Below, one piece after another: positions 1 through 8,360 of a stretch of 64,000 nt of DNA (position 1 is its first letter; each line of letters begins with the position of its first letter). Source of the stretch: an uncultured Pelagibacteraceae bacterium (GTDB lineage: Bacteria > Pseudomonadota > Alphaproteobacteria > Pelagibacterales > Pelagibacteraceae). A model generated the notes under the pieces. That model saw only the letters and a program-made list of their open reading frames with translations, made no database searches and was not told where the DNA came from. Position numbers and translations under genes: made by a program. The DNA lies in the NCBI GenBank assembly GCA_902594825.1, contig CACJNO010000001.1, positions 1 to 64,000 of the forward strand, written 5' to 3'.

Positions 1-692
1 TTTTTAATCTTATTCAATGAACCTTTTTTGTCTCCAGCTACTAAGCATAAAATAAATTTATTTTCAGGAGATATGCATGACAAGATTATTCCAAGTAATT
101 TGTTATGATTAATTTTAGTAATTATTTCTGAAATACTTTCACTACTTGGTAATTTTTTGCCTTCTGATATATGTGCACCAATTAAATATGGTTTATCGAA
201 TTCTTTTATAGCCTCTATAGCAATCTTAAATTCTCTAACGCTGCTTAAGACATCAAAGTAAAAAAAATCTATATATGGATTAAGTATTTTTGCTTGATGG
301 TAAAAATCATTTTTAATTTCATTTTCTGATCTTTTGTCAGCTTCGTAAGTTAGATTTTGTGGCGGTAATCCACCAGCTATAAGTGTTTTAGGATAAACTT
401 TTTTTGCTTTTTGAGCAATTTCCCCAGCTTTATGATTTAAATATTCAAATTTATCCTCTACATTGTTATCTCTTAATCTTAACTTTCGAGTAGTAAATGT
501 AGTTGTAACAATTACTTCTGCACCAGCTTTAATAAAATCTAAATGAGTGTCCAATAAAAGTTGATGATATTTTTCTTGTAGTAAAGCATTAGCACTCCAT
601 AAAGTTCCGTTGGGTTCCATACCTCTTGCAAGAAGTTCTTGTCCCATCCCACCATCTAAAATTTTTGTTTGTTTAAAAAAATTGACATCCAT
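1..692 (-). CDS. Homocysteine S-methyltransferase family protein (partial, C-terminus beyond window)
   Basis: Transfers a methyl group (betaine, S-methylmethionine or a similar donor) to homocysteine to make methionine in the cytoplasm. About 230 residues are visible, from an ATG at 692 preceded by a GTGAGG ribosome site. The N-terminus shows the family signature LDGGMGQELLARG (about residues 10-22), a TTTF barrel strand, and a Cys in SCISPE near the left edge that matches the first zinc-thiolate ligand; the later paired Cys motif lies outside the window. SAM riboswitch elements directly upstream support a role in methionine supply. In SAR11 such a gene is usually called bhmT, but the methyl donor cannot be read from this fragment. 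Confidence 0.85.
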   Translation of the reverse strand, partial: MDVNFFKQTKILDGGMGQELLARGMEPNGTLWSANALLQEKYHQLLLDTHLDFIKAGAEVIVTTTFTTRKLRLRDNNVEDKFEYLNHKAGEIAQKAKKVYPKTLIAGGLPPQNLTYEADKRSENEIKNDFYHQAKILNPYIDFFYFDVLSSVREFKIAIEAIKEFDKPYLIGAHISEGKKLPSSESISEIITKINHNKLLGIILSCISPENKFILCLVAGDKKGSLNKIK

Positions 693-697
693 AATAA

Positions 698-757
698 CCT
701 CACTTTTTTAGTGCTTTAGCTTTATGCAAGGCGCACAATATAGTTCAAATGCCTGCA
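698..757 (-). promoter_or_regulatory. SAM-V-type riboswitch
   Basis: Leader RNA of the methyltransferase gene. Read on the minus strand, arm TGCAGGC (757-751) can pair with GCC-U-TGCA (one bulge), the loop holds ATTTGAACTATATTGTGC, and a downstream GCTAAAGCAC supplies GCAC to pair with GUGC in the loop as a pseudoknot. A CACU/AGUG pair follows and runs into GTGAGG, the ribosome site, so ligand binding would hide the start region. This matches my recollection of the SAM-V aptamer described in Candidatus Pelagibacter ubique. It was not tested with a covariance model. Confidence 0.82.
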
Positions 758-767
758 GATTGATTAT

Positions 768-819
768 TATGGGATTTCCATTTTAGCTGTTATGCCCGCA
801 ATAGGATCAAATCGGCATG
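768..819 (-). promoter_or_regulatory. SAM-II-like riboswitch upstream of the SAM-V element
   Basis: On the minus strand, arm ATGCC (818-814) pairs with GGCAT (796-792) around a loop with GATTTGATCCTATTGC, close to the SAM-II core GAUUUAACCGUAUUGC. It is followed by CAGCTAAAATGGA, matching the SAM-II 3' segment AGCUAAAAAGG; UCC in the loop can pair with GGA to close the pseudoknot. A short ATGG/CCAT hairpin (780-768) would compete with that pairing. It sits about 10 nt before the SAM-V element, giving two SAM sensors in one leader. The match is by eye. Confidence 0.7.
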
Positions 820-822
820 TTA

Positions 823-851
823 AATATATTTAAAATTCAAGAATTAATCAA
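823..851 (-). promoter_or_regulatory. Predicted sigma-70 promoter for the riboswitch leader
   Basis: On the minus strand TTGATT (851-846) lies 17 bp before TATATT (828-823). A start about 6-7 nt downstream would fall at the first paired base of the SAM-II-like aptamer, which makes this placement attractive in an otherwise AT-rich spacer. Confidence 0.45.
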
Positions 852-858
852 ATACAAT

Positions 859-1605
859 TTATAAGAAAATTCTTATACCCATTCTTATTGATACAAATAT
901 AACTAATACTGACGTTATTATAGCAAGAACTCTACTTGTAAAAATTTTTAAGTTTAAATAATTGCCTAAAAGTCCACCTATAAAAACGCATATGAATAAG
1001 GGTATATAGTTTGATAGTTCTGTTAAAATATTTTCTTTTGTAAGCTGTCCTAATATTCCAGAAATTGAGTTAACGAGTATGAATAAAGAAGCTGTTGTTA
1101 CAATTATCTTTGGTTTTTCTGCTTTAAGTAAAAAAAGAATTGGACTAAGAAATATTCCACCTCCAATACCTACAATACCTGATATCAAACCTAGAACCGA
1201 GCCTATAATTAAAGAAATAAAGAAATTTAAATTTTTAATTATAAGATTTTCATTTGTATAAGATTTATTATTAATTAGTAATAAAATACCTGCAATAGAA
1301 AGAACAAAAAATAATAGAATTTCAAAAATTTCCTTTTCAATTTTATATGTTCCACCAAAAAAAGCCAATGGGACTGATCCTATCAAAAAGGGAAGTAATA
1401 ATTTAAAATTGTGATTTCCAGCACGTATATAGTTAAAAGAATTACCTGAAACTACTATAATGTTACATATAAGAGCAATTATTGGAAAAATGAAATAAGG
1501 AATTTCCCATATAAGTAGAAGAGCCAAATAAGTAGACCCCCCACCAAAACCAACGCTAGAGTATAAAATTGCTGTTATAAAAAATAATATTGATAATATA
1601 ATCAT
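859..1605 (-). CDS. TauE/SafE (TSUP) family membrane transporter
   Basis: Inner-membrane carrier, 248 residues with about 7-8 hydrophobic segments, of the TSUP family whose studied members export sulfite, sulfoacetate or other organic anions. Family hallmarks are SSVGFGGGSTYLALLL near the N-terminus and the internal repeat GIVGIGGGIFLSPIL in the second half. Its stop is about 8 bp upstream of the riboswitch promoter of the methyltransferase gene, so the two genes are probably separate units. It diverges from moaB with only 15 bp between start codons and has no clear ribosome site. The substrate is unknown; sulfite export would suit a region with sulfite dehydrogenase and sulfonate genes. Confidence 0.8.
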   Translation of the reverse strand: MIILSILFFITAILYSSVGFGGGSTYLALLLIWEIPYFIFPIIALICNIIVVSGNSFNYIRAGNHNFKLLLPFLIGSVPLAFFGGTYKIEKEIFEILLFFVLSIAGILLLINNKSYTNENLIIKNLNFFISLIIGSVLGLISGIVGIGGGIFLSPILFLLKAEKPKIIVTTASLFILVNSISGILGQLTKENILTELSNYIPLFICVFIGGLLGNYLNLKIFTSRVLAIITSVLVIFVSIRMGIRIFL

Positions 1606-1620
1606 ACAAAAAATATTTTT

Positions 1621-2121
1621 ATGAAAGTAAATATAGCACTTTTGACTGTAACAGATACCAGAACAATTGATAATGATAAATCTGGAGGCATTTTAGTCAA
1701 TAAAATTAAAGAAGCTAATCACAATCTAATTGATAGAAAAATATGTAAAGATAATAAAGATGAAATAGTTATAATATTGAAAGAGTGGCTTAAAAATGAA
1801 AAAATTGATACTATCATCACAACTGGTGGCACTGGCTTAACAGGAAGAGATATAACTCCAGAGGCATTGAATGAAATAGCTGATAAACACATACCTGGGT
1901 TCGGAGAGGTATTTAGAAATATAAGTTTAAAAACAGTTGGAACTTCAGCTATACAGTCTAGAGCTTGTGCAGTTTTATCAAATGGAAAATATGTTTTTGC
2001 TTTACCAGGTTCATCAGGTGGAGTAACTGATGCTTGGGATGGGATTTTAAAACATCAGTTAGATGTTAATCATAAGCCTTGTAATTTTGTCGAATTATTT
2101 CCGAGATTAAAAGAAAAATAA
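1621..2121 (+). CDS. moaB: Molybdenum cofactor biosynthesis protein MoaB
   Basis: MogA/MoaB-fold protein that adenylylates molybdopterin before molybdate insertion. It has 166 residues, typical for MoaB. Visible signatures are ITTGGTGLTGRDITPEAL (about residues 65-82), IPGFGEVFR, and SAIQSRACAVLSNGKYVFALPGS, which bind the pterin and nucleotide. It is the first of a set of molybdenum genes extending to about 15.6 kb. No Shine-Dalgarno sequence precedes the ATG, and only 15 bp separate it from the divergent TSUP start, so its promoter must lie inside the neighbour. Confidence 0.88.
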   Translation: MKVNIALLTVTDTRTIDNDKSGGILVNKIKEANHNLIDRKICKDNKDEIVIILKEWLKNEKIDTIITTGGTGLTGRDITPEALNEIADKHIPGFGEVFRNISLKTVGTSAIQSRACAVLSNGKYVFALPGSSGGVTDAWDGILKHQLDVNHKPCNFVELFPRLKEK

Positions 2122-2367
2122 TTATTTTTGGTATTTATCTTTCCATTCAGAGTAAGGCATTCCATAAACATGTTCTCTTGCATCAGGATCTGAAATAGAT
2201 ATTCCTTTTTTTTCTGCTTCTTCTCTGTACCATTTTGATAAACAGTTTCTGCAAAAACCTGCAAGATTCATTAAATCGATGTTTTGAACATCTTTCCTTT
2301 CTCTTAGGTGATTAATTAATCTATCAAAAGTTGCAGACTGTAAATCTTTTTTTGTTTTATCATCCAT
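2122..2367 (-). CDS. DUF1244 domain protein
   Basis: Small soluble protein of 81 residues belonging to DUF1244, a family common in Alphaproteobacteria with no known function. The hallmark is LMNLAGFCRNCLSKWYREEA in the middle, with two Cys that could bind a metal or form a disulfide, followed by a conserved YGMPYSEWKDKY tail. It converges on moaB with the stops adjacent and diverges from coxG with a 23 bp gap. Confidence 0.8.
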   Translation of the reverse strand: MDDKTKKDLQSATFDRLINHLRERKDVQNIDLMNLAGFCRNCLSKWYREEAEKKGISISDPDAREHVYGMPYSEWKDKYQK

Positions 2368-2390
2368 AAAATTTTATATATTAATATCAT

Positions 2391-2969
2391 ATGAAACTTT
2401 CTGGATCCTATCAAATTAATTTATCTAAGGAGAAAGTATGGGAAGCACTTAATGATCCAGAAATTTTAAAAAAATCTATACCTGGATGTGAGGAATTTAC
2501 GAAAAATTCAGATACTGAATTTACTGCTACTGCTACTAATAAAATTGGTCCTTTTAATGCTAGTTTTACTGGTGATATAGAACTTACAAATCTTAATCCG
2601 CCTAATAGCTATAAAATTACTGGTTCAGGAAATTCTCCAGTTGGTTTTGCTTCTGGAGAAGCAACAGTTAAATTAGAGGACCATGAAAATGGAACTAATC
2701 TTATTTATGAAGTTGAGGCTAATGTAGGTGGAAAAATTGCACAAGTTGGATCTAGATTAATAGATATGACAGCTAAAAAAATGGCAGATATATTTTTTGG
2801 AAAATTTTCAGAATTAATTTCAACTGATGACAGCTCATCAACAGAACAGTTATCTGAAGAAAAAATTGATCAAATAATTGAAGCTAATCCTAAAAAACAA
2901 AATCAAAAAATTCTAATTTATGCTGGTATTGCCGCAATCTTAGCAATTTTGGTTTATTCATTTTTTTAA
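2391..2969 (+). CDS. coxG: CoxG-type SRPBCC protein of the CO-dehydrogenase cluster
   Basis: 192-residue protein with an N-terminal SRPBCC/CoxG fold (about residues 1-150; MKLSGSYQINLSKEKVWEAL and SIPGCEEF are typical) and one C-terminal hydrophobic anchor (about 173-192). In Oligotropha, CoxG is reported to help attach CO dehydrogenase to the membrane; the C-terminal anchor fits that. It lies just upstream of coxSLM. No ribosome site is visible before the ATG, so the transcript may be leaderless. Confidence 0.82.
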   Translation: MKLSGSYQINLSKEKVWEALNDPEILKKSIPGCEEFTKNSDTEFTATATNKIGPFNASFTGDIELTNLNPPNSYKITGSGNSPVGFASGEATVKLEDHENGTNLIYEVEANVGGKIAQVGSRLIDMTAKKMADIFFGKFSELISTDDSSSTEQLSEEKIDQIIEANPKKQNQKILIYAGIAAILAILVYSFF

Positions 2970-3096
2970 AACCCAGAAAAATCTAAATAAATAGACAATC
3001 AAATTTCTAGTAGAAGTAGAAATGGTACAAAATTTATAATTGCTTCTAAATACCACTTATGTTGTACTATGATTCTATTCAGGAAGGAGACGCTTG

Positions 3097-3558
3097 ATGA
3101 CAAAAGTAACATTAGAAGTAAATGGTAAAAAGGTAAGCAAAGAAGTTCCAGACCACACACTTTTATCAGTTTTTTTAAGAGATAATTTAAATTTAACAGG
3201 CACACATGTTGGATGTGATACAAGCCAATGTGGAGCATGTGTTGTTCATGTCAATGGTAAATCAATAAAAAGTTGTTCTACATTAGCAGCAGATGTTGAA
3301 GGATCTAAAGTAACAACTATTGAAGGCTTAGCCAAAGATGGAAAACTTCATCCGATGCAAGCAGCATTCAAAAAAACTCACGGATTACAATGTGGATATT
3401 GCACACCGGGCATGGTTATGAGTGCAGTTGATCTGTTACAAACAAAAAAAAATCCTAGTGATCAAGAGATTAGAGAATGGTTAGAAGGTAATATTTGCAG
3501 ATGCACAGGATATCAAAATATTGTCGCTGCAGTAAAAGAAGCTGCAACAAAAATGTAA
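3097..3558 (+). CDS. coxS: CO-dehydrogenase-like small [2Fe-2S] subunit
   Basis: Electron-transfer subunit of a xanthine oxidase-family molybdenum hydroxylase; 153 residues. It carries the plant-type cluster C40, C45, C48 and C60, and the second cluster in the helical domain with CGYCTPG (C99, C102) and CRCTGY (C134, C136). The ATG at 3097 is preferred over a TTG one codon earlier because AGGAAGGAGA sits 6 nt upstream. Followed by coxL after 22 bp. Confidence 0.93.
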   Translation: MTKVTLEVNGKKVSKEVPDHTLLSVFLRDNLNLTGTHVGCDTSQCGACVVHVNGKSIKSCSTLAADVEGSKVTTIEGLAKDGKLHPMQAAFKKTHGLQCGYCTPGMVMSAVDLLQTKKNPSDQEIREWLEGNICRCTGYQNIVAAVKEAATKM

Positions 3559-3580
3559 TTAACAAAAGGAGAAAAAAAAA

Positions 3581-5959
3581 ATGGCAAGTTTAGTTGGATC
3601 AAGAGTAGAAAGAAAAGAAGATACAAGATTTTTACAAGGAAAAGGGAGATATACTGCAGATATAAATATAGCTAATCAAACATACGCAGTGTTTGTTAGA
3701 TCTCCACATGCTAGAGCTAAAATTAAAAGTGTAGATACTTCAAAAGCTTTAAAATCATCAGGAGTTGTTGGTGTATTAACTGGTAAAGAAATAGCTGAAG
3801 ATAAAATTGGAGGCTTGATTGCTGGTTGGGCAATTAGAAGTGAAGATGGATCTGAAATGAAAGTTCCTGCAAACCCTCCTTTAGCAAAAGACATTGCTAA
3901 CTTTGTTGGTGAACCTGTTGCCGTTGTTTTTGCAGAAACTTTAGATGAGGCAAAAGAAGGTGCTGAAAAAGTAAAAGTTGACTACAAAGTTTTAAAAGCA
4001 GTAGTAGACCCTGCTGAAGCAATGAAGAGTGATGCTATTCATGACGGTGTTGATAAAAATCTTTGTTATGATTGGTTGCTTGGAGATAGAAAAGCAGTCG
4101 ATGAAGCTTTTGCTAAAGCTGATAAAATTATTAAAGTTGATTTAATAAATAACAGATTAGTTCCTAACGCAATGGAGCCAAGAGCGTGTGTGGTTGATTA
4201 TAATACAGCCTCAGAAGAAATCACTTTATATACTACAAGTCAAAACCCCCACTTATCAAGATTAGTTATGTCAGCGTTTGGAGGTGTTGCACCAGAAAAC
4301 AAATTAAGAGTTGTTGCTCCAGATGTAGGTGGTGGATTTGGATCTAAAATTAATGTTTATAATGAAGAAATAGTTTGTAGTTGGGCTTCAAAAAAAATTG
4401 AAAGACCAATTAAATGGGTAGCAGAAAGAACAGAATCTTTCTTAACGGATACTCATGGAAGAGATCATGTTACTCATGCAGAACTTGCTGTAACTAATGA
4501 TGGTAAATTTTTAGGTTTTAAAAATGAAACTATTGCAAACTTAGGAGCTTATGCGAGAGTATTTGGAACAGTTACTCCAACTTATTTATTTGGACCTTGT
4601 GCTACAGGTGTCTACGTAATTCCTGCAGCTTATTCTAATGTAAAAGCTGTTTATACAAATACAGCTCCAGTTGATGCATACAGAGGTGCTGGAAGACCAG
4701 AAGCAACTTATACAATTGAACGATTAGTTGAAAAAGCTGCAATGGAATTAGGAATGGATAAAACTGAAATAAGAATGAAGAATTTTCCAACTCAGTTTCC
4801 ATTTAAGCAAACTTTAGTTCATACTGTAGATTCAGGTGATTATGTAGCTGGATTAGAAAAAGCAAAACAAATGGCAGACTACGCTGGTTTTGAGGCTAGA
4901 AGAAAAAAATCAGAAGCTAATGGTAAATTAAGAGGAATAGGTGTTTCATCTTATTTTGAAGCTTGTGGTATAGCTCCTTCAGCAGCAGTAATGTCACTAG
5001 GTTGTGGAGTAGGGCTTTGGGAATCTGCTGAAGTAAGATTTAATCCTACAGGCCAGATATCAGTATTTACAGGTGCACATAGTCATGGACAAAGTCATGA
5101 TACAACTTTTGCACAAATAGCTGCAGATGAGTTGGGTGTACCTATGGAAAATATTGATGTTGTTCATGGTGACACTGATAAAGGAACATTTGGAATGGGT
5201 ACTTACGGTTCTAGATCTTTGACTGTGGGTGGTATTGCAATCGTAAATGCTTGTAAAAAAATTGTAGCTAAAGGTAAAAGAGTTGCAGCTAAAATGCTTG
5301 AAGTTAATGAAGATGAAATTGAATTCAAGGATGGAGAATTTGTTGCACTTAAATCAAACAAGAAAAAAACAATTGGAGAAGTTGCTTTTGCTTGTTATTT
5401 ACCAGGTCAAAGAGATGAAATGAAATCACCAATACCGGAAGGTGATGAACCAGGTTTAATAGAATCCTCTTTCTTTGATCCAGCTAACTTCTCTTTTCCT
5501 GCAGGCTCTCATATATGTGAGGTAGAAATAGATCCTGATACTGGAAATGTAAAAGTTGAAAAATATACTGCAGTTGATGATTTTGGAAGAATAGTAAATC
5601 CAATGATCGTTGAGGGACAAGTTCATGGAGGTATCGCTCAAGGTATCGGACAGGCTTTGCATGAAAATACTCAATATGATGAAACAGGACAGCTAATGAC
5701 TGCTTCTTATATGGATTATACAATGCCAAGAGCAGACAACTTTCCAGAGTTTAATTTAGGTTTCACTTGTACGCACGCAACATCTAATCCATTAGGAGTT
5801 AAAGGTTGTGGGGAAGCAGGTGCAATTGCTTCACCACCAACTGTTATGAATGCAGTCATTGATGCATTAGGTGGTCAAGAAATTTCAATGCCAGCAACAG
5901 CTGAAAAAGTTTGGAAAGCTTGTAAGGCAATGAAAAAATCAAACGCTAAAGCAGCATAG
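3581..5959 (+). CDS. coxL: Form II CO-dehydrogenase-like large molybdenum subunit
   Basis: Catalytic subunit binding molybdopterin cytosine dinucleotide, 792 residues, close to the family norm. The active-site loop reads AYRGAGR (starting near residue 366), the form II signature, rather than the AYXCSFR loop of true form I CO dehydrogenases. Other motifs are VAPDVGGGFGSK, QNPHLSRL and, near the C-terminus, GVKGCGEAGAIASPP with the conserved catalytic Glu. The gene order S-L-M is also typical of form II. Form II enzymes have uncertain or weak CO activity, so the real substrate may be another small compound. Strong ribosome site AGGAG before the ATG. Confidence 0.9.
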   Translation: MASLVGSRVERKEDTRFLQGKGRYTADINIANQTYAVFVRSPHARAKIKSVDTSKALKSSGVVGVLTGKEIAEDKIGGLIAGWAIRSEDGSEMKVPANPPLAKDIANFVGEPVAVVFAETLDEAKEGAEKVKVDYKVLKAVVDPAEAMKSDAIHDGVDKNLCYDWLLGDRKAVDEAFAKADKIIKVDLINNRLVPNAMEPRACVVDYNTASEEITLYTTSQNPHLSRLVMSAFGGVAPENKLRVVAPDVGGGFGSKINVYNEEIVCSWASKKIERPIKWVAERTESFLTDTHGRDHVTHAELAVTNDGKFLGFKNETIANLGAYARVFGTVTPTYLFGPCATGVYVIPAAYSNVKAVYTNTAPVDAYRGAGRPEATYTIERLVEKAAMELGMDKTEIRMKNFPTQFPFKQTLVHTVDSGDYVAGLEKAKQMADYAGFEARRKKSEANGKLRGIGVSSYFEACGIAPSAAVMSLGCGVGLWESAEVRFNPTGQISVFTGAHSHGQSHDTTFAQIAADELGVPMENIDVVHGDTDKGTFGMGTYGSRSLTVGGIAIVNACKKIVAKGKRVAAKMLEVNEDEIEFKDGEFVALKSNKKKTIGEVAFACYLPGQRDEMKSPIPEGDEPGLIESSFFDPANFSFPAGSHICEVEIDPDTGNVKVEKYTAVDDFGRIVNPMIVEGQVHGGIAQGIGQALHENTQYDETGQLMTASYMDYTMPRADNFPEFNLGFTCTHATSNPLGVKGCGEAGAIASPPTVMNAVIDALGGQEISMPATAEKVWKACKAMKKSNAKAA

Positions 5960-5968
5960 GAGGAAAAT

Positions 5969-6754
5969 ATGAAATCATTTAATTATCATGCACCAAAAGA
6001 TGTTAAAGATGCTTCAAAGTTAGCCTCTTCTAATTCAGCTTTCTTAGCAGGAGGAATGACAACTATTCCTTCAATGAAATTAGGTTTAGCTAGTTACAAA
6101 GATGTAATTGATATTAAGAATATTAAAAAACTATCTGGCATCAAAGTAAGTGGAAAAACTGTAACAATAGGTGCAACTACAAAACATGTAGAAGTTGCAG
6201 AATCTAAAGATGTTAAAAAAGCTATTCCAGCTCTTGCTAAATTAGCTGGCAACATTGGTGATGCTCAAGTTAGAAATAGAGGAACTATAGGTGGATCAAT
6301 TTCAAATAACGATCCTTCAGCTTGTTATCCTTCAGCTTGTATGGCACTTAATGCAGTAATCCATACAAATAAAAGAAAGATAGAAGCAGAAAAGTTTTTT
6401 ACAGGAATGTTTGAAACTGCTTTGAAAAGTGGTGAACTTGTAGAAGCTGTGGAGTTTCAAATTCCAGAAAAAGCTGATTATCAAAAACATCCTAATCCTG
6501 CATCAAGATATGCAATCATTGGAGTGTTCGTAGCTAAACACAAAAAAGATGTGAATGTTGCTGTAACAGGAGCAAAATCATGTGTTTATATTGATAAAGA
6601 TTTATCAAAAAAATTAAGTTCTAGTTTTTCTGTGTCTGCAATAGAAGGTACAGATGTTAAATCTTCAGGCATGAATTCTGATATGCATGCATCAGCAGAA
6701 TACAGAGCTAATTTAGTGTCACTATACGCAAAAAAAGCTGTTGAAGCTTGTTAG
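5969..6754 (+). CDS. coxM: CO-dehydrogenase-like medium FAD subunit
   Basis: FAD-binding subunit that passes electrons from the iron-sulfur clusters to the acceptor; 261 residues, slightly short for the family. It shows the FAD motifs AGGMTTIPSMKL (about residues 28-39) and TIGGSISNNDPSACYPSA (about 109-126), followed by the CO-dehydrogenase flavoprotein C-terminal domain. Located 9 bp after coxL with ribosome site AGGAGG. Confidence 0.9.
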   Translation: MKSFNYHAPKDVKDASKLASSNSAFLAGGMTTIPSMKLGLASYKDVIDIKNIKKLSGIKVSGKTVTIGATTKHVEVAESKDVKKAIPALAKLAGNIGDAQVRNRGTIGGSISNNDPSACYPSACMALNAVIHTNKRKIEAEKFFTGMFETALKSGELVEAVEFQIPEKADYQKHPNPASRYAIIGVFVAKHKKDVNVAVTGAKSCVYIDKDLSKKLSSSFSVSAIEGTDVKSSGMNSDMHASAEYRANLVSLYAKKAVEAC

Positions 6755-6775
6755 TTTAGATTTATATTTCATCAA

Positions 6776-7105
6776 ATGAAAAACTCATTTGATGAAAAAA
6801 TACTCGAAGAAGCTCACGATTGGGTTAATGCTGATCAAAAAGTTGTTTTAGCGACAGTAATTCAAACTTGGGGATCTTCTCCAAGACAAGTTGGGAGCAG
6901 AATGATTGTAAATGAAAAAGGAGATTTTTCAGGATCTGTTTCAGGTGGATGCGTAGAGTCAGCAGTAGTAAGAGAATGTATTGGTCTTATCAAAGACAAT
7001 AAACCTTGTAAAAAAATAGAATTTAAAGTTTCAAATGAAAGTGCTTGGGAAGTAGGTCTTGCTTGTGGTGGAGAAATTGCTGTCTATTTAGAACAAATTA
7101 ATTAA
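6776..7105 (+). CDS. XdhC/CoxI-type maturation protein, N-terminal half
   Basis: 109-residue stand-alone XdhC_CoxI domain. Conserved elements are TWGSSPRQVGSRMIV, GSVSGGCVESAVV and GLACGGEIAVYLE. XdhC proteins bind the molybdenum cofactor and help insert it, with its sulfido ligand, into xanthine dehydrogenase-family enzymes. The usual second domain is encoded by the next gene, whose ATG overlaps this stop by one base (TAATG), so the two products probably act together. Confidence 0.82.
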   Translation: MKNSFDEKILEEAHDWVNADQKVVLATVIQTWGSSPRQVGSRMIVNEKGDFSGSVSGGCVESAVVRECIGLIKDNKPCKKIEFKVSNESAWEVGLACGGEIAVYLEQIN

Positions 7106-7788
7106 TGAGATTACAGACTCTAAAATCTATTATTGAAAAAAAGAATAATAAATCTGAATTTGCAATCATTACAAATCTTAAAACAGGAGAGAGTGAAATT
7201 TTTGAGAATGACAATCCATTAAGTAAAGAATTGGAAGCTTATTCAGATCAAATAAATGAATTCTTTAAATCAAAAAAAAATGGAGTTATAGAAAATACTG
7301 AAATATTTGTGGAAACATATGTATTACCAATTAAAGTTATTGTAGTTGGAGCAGTTCATATAGCTCAATATTTAGTAGACTTTGCAAAGAGCTTAAATTT
7401 TGAAATTTCTATAATAGATCCAAGAGGATATTTTGCATCAGAACAAAGATTTCCTGATATGAAAATAATCAATAAATGGCCAGATGAAGCTTTTAAAGAA
7501 ATTAAAACTAATGAGAATACTGCATTAGTTGCTTTAACACATGATCCTAAAATAGATGACCCGGCATTACAACATGCATTAAAGAAGAAATTTTATTACA
7601 TAGGAGCACTTGGAAGTAAAAAAACTCACGAAAACAGGTGTCAAAGATTAAAAGAAGCTGGCTTTAGTGATGAACAGATTAAATCAATTTATGGACCAAT
7701 TGGAATTAAATTAGGTGGTAGATCTGCACCTGAGATAGCTTTATCAATTATTGCTCAATTAGTTTCTGAGACTTATAATAAAAAATGA
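7105..7788 (+). CDS. XdhC/CoxF-type maturation protein, Rossmann half
   Basis: 227-residue protein with the XdhC Rossmann domain: a nucleotide-binding strand IKVIVVGAVHIAQYL, IIDPRGYFASEQRFPD, and a C-terminal YIGALGSKKTHENRCQRL and GPIGIKLGGRSAPEIALSI. It is the natural partner of the preceding domain for delivery of molybdopterin cytosine dinucleotide to CoxL. The N-terminal 70 residues are less conserved. Overlaps both flanking genes by 1-4 bp, so the operon is translationally coupled. Confidence 0.82.
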   Translation: MRLQTLKSIIEKKNNKSEFAIITNLKTGESEIFENDNPLSKELEAYSDQINEFFKSKKNGVIENTEIFVETYVLPIKVIVVGAVHIAQYLVDFAKSLNFEISIIDPRGYFASEQRFPDMKIINKWPDEAFKEIKTNENTALVALTHDPKIDDPALQHALKKKFYYIGALGSKKTHENRCQRLKEAGFSDEQIKSIYGPIGIKLGGRSAPEIALSIIAQLVSETYNKK

Positions 7789-8360
7789 TTAAAGCAATTT
7801 TTCTTGCAGCTGGACAATCTAAAAGACTTAAATCTGAAAATAAACTCACCAAATTATATAAGAAAACTCCATTAATAAATCATTCATTAAAAGCACTACA
7901 AAAAAGTAAAGTAAACAAAGTTATCATTGTCCTTGGTTACGAACATAAAAAAGTTAAAAAAATAATCAAAAAAAATAAAAAAAATATTTTTATTTATAAT
8001 AAAAATTTTAGAAAAGGTATGGCATCATCTATAAAAGTGGGTTTAAGAAAAATAAAAAGAAACGATAAAGGATTTATAATTGTTCAGTCAGATATGCCAT
8101 TTATAAAGACAGTTGATATTGATAAAATTTTCAATTCAATTAAATTAAAAAAGTTTTTAGTTTATGTTTTAAAGTTTAAAAATAAAATAGGTAATCCAAT
8201 AGGTTTTGATATTTCTTTAATCAAAAAATTTAAAAACATTAAAGGTGAATTTGGTGCAAAATTTATGGTTAAAAGACTTAAAAACAGAACTAAGTTTATT
8301 AGAACAAGTACTGCTAAATCTTTTAAAGATTTTGACAAGACTTCAGATTTTAGAATCTGA
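7785..8360 (+). CDS. MobA-like NTP transferase (MocA-type cytidylyltransferase)
   Basis: 191-residue nucleotidyltransferase. The N-terminus has the MobA-like signature IFLAAGQSKRL with a Lys-rich continuation, and QSDMPFI carries the metal-binding Asp. By analogy with MocA it should attach CMP to molybdopterin to form the MCD cofactor needed by CoxL. The protein is very Lys-rich. Its last 18 bp overlap the convergent msrQ gene. Confidence 0.78.
   Translation: MIKAIFLAAGQSKRLKSENKLTKLYKKTPLINHSLKALQKSKVNKVIIVLGYEHKKVKKIIKKNKKNIFIYNKNFRKGMASSIKVGLRKIKRNDKGFIIVQSDMPFIKTVDIDKIFNSIKLKKFLVYVLKFKNKIGNPIGFDISLIKKFKNIKGEFGAKFMVKRLKNRTKFIRTSTAKSFKDFDKTSDFRI

Noticed and set aside
1079-1261. 60-codon plus-strand frame inside the TSUP gene
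   Set aside because: Complement of conserved membrane segments of the real gene; no ribosome site.
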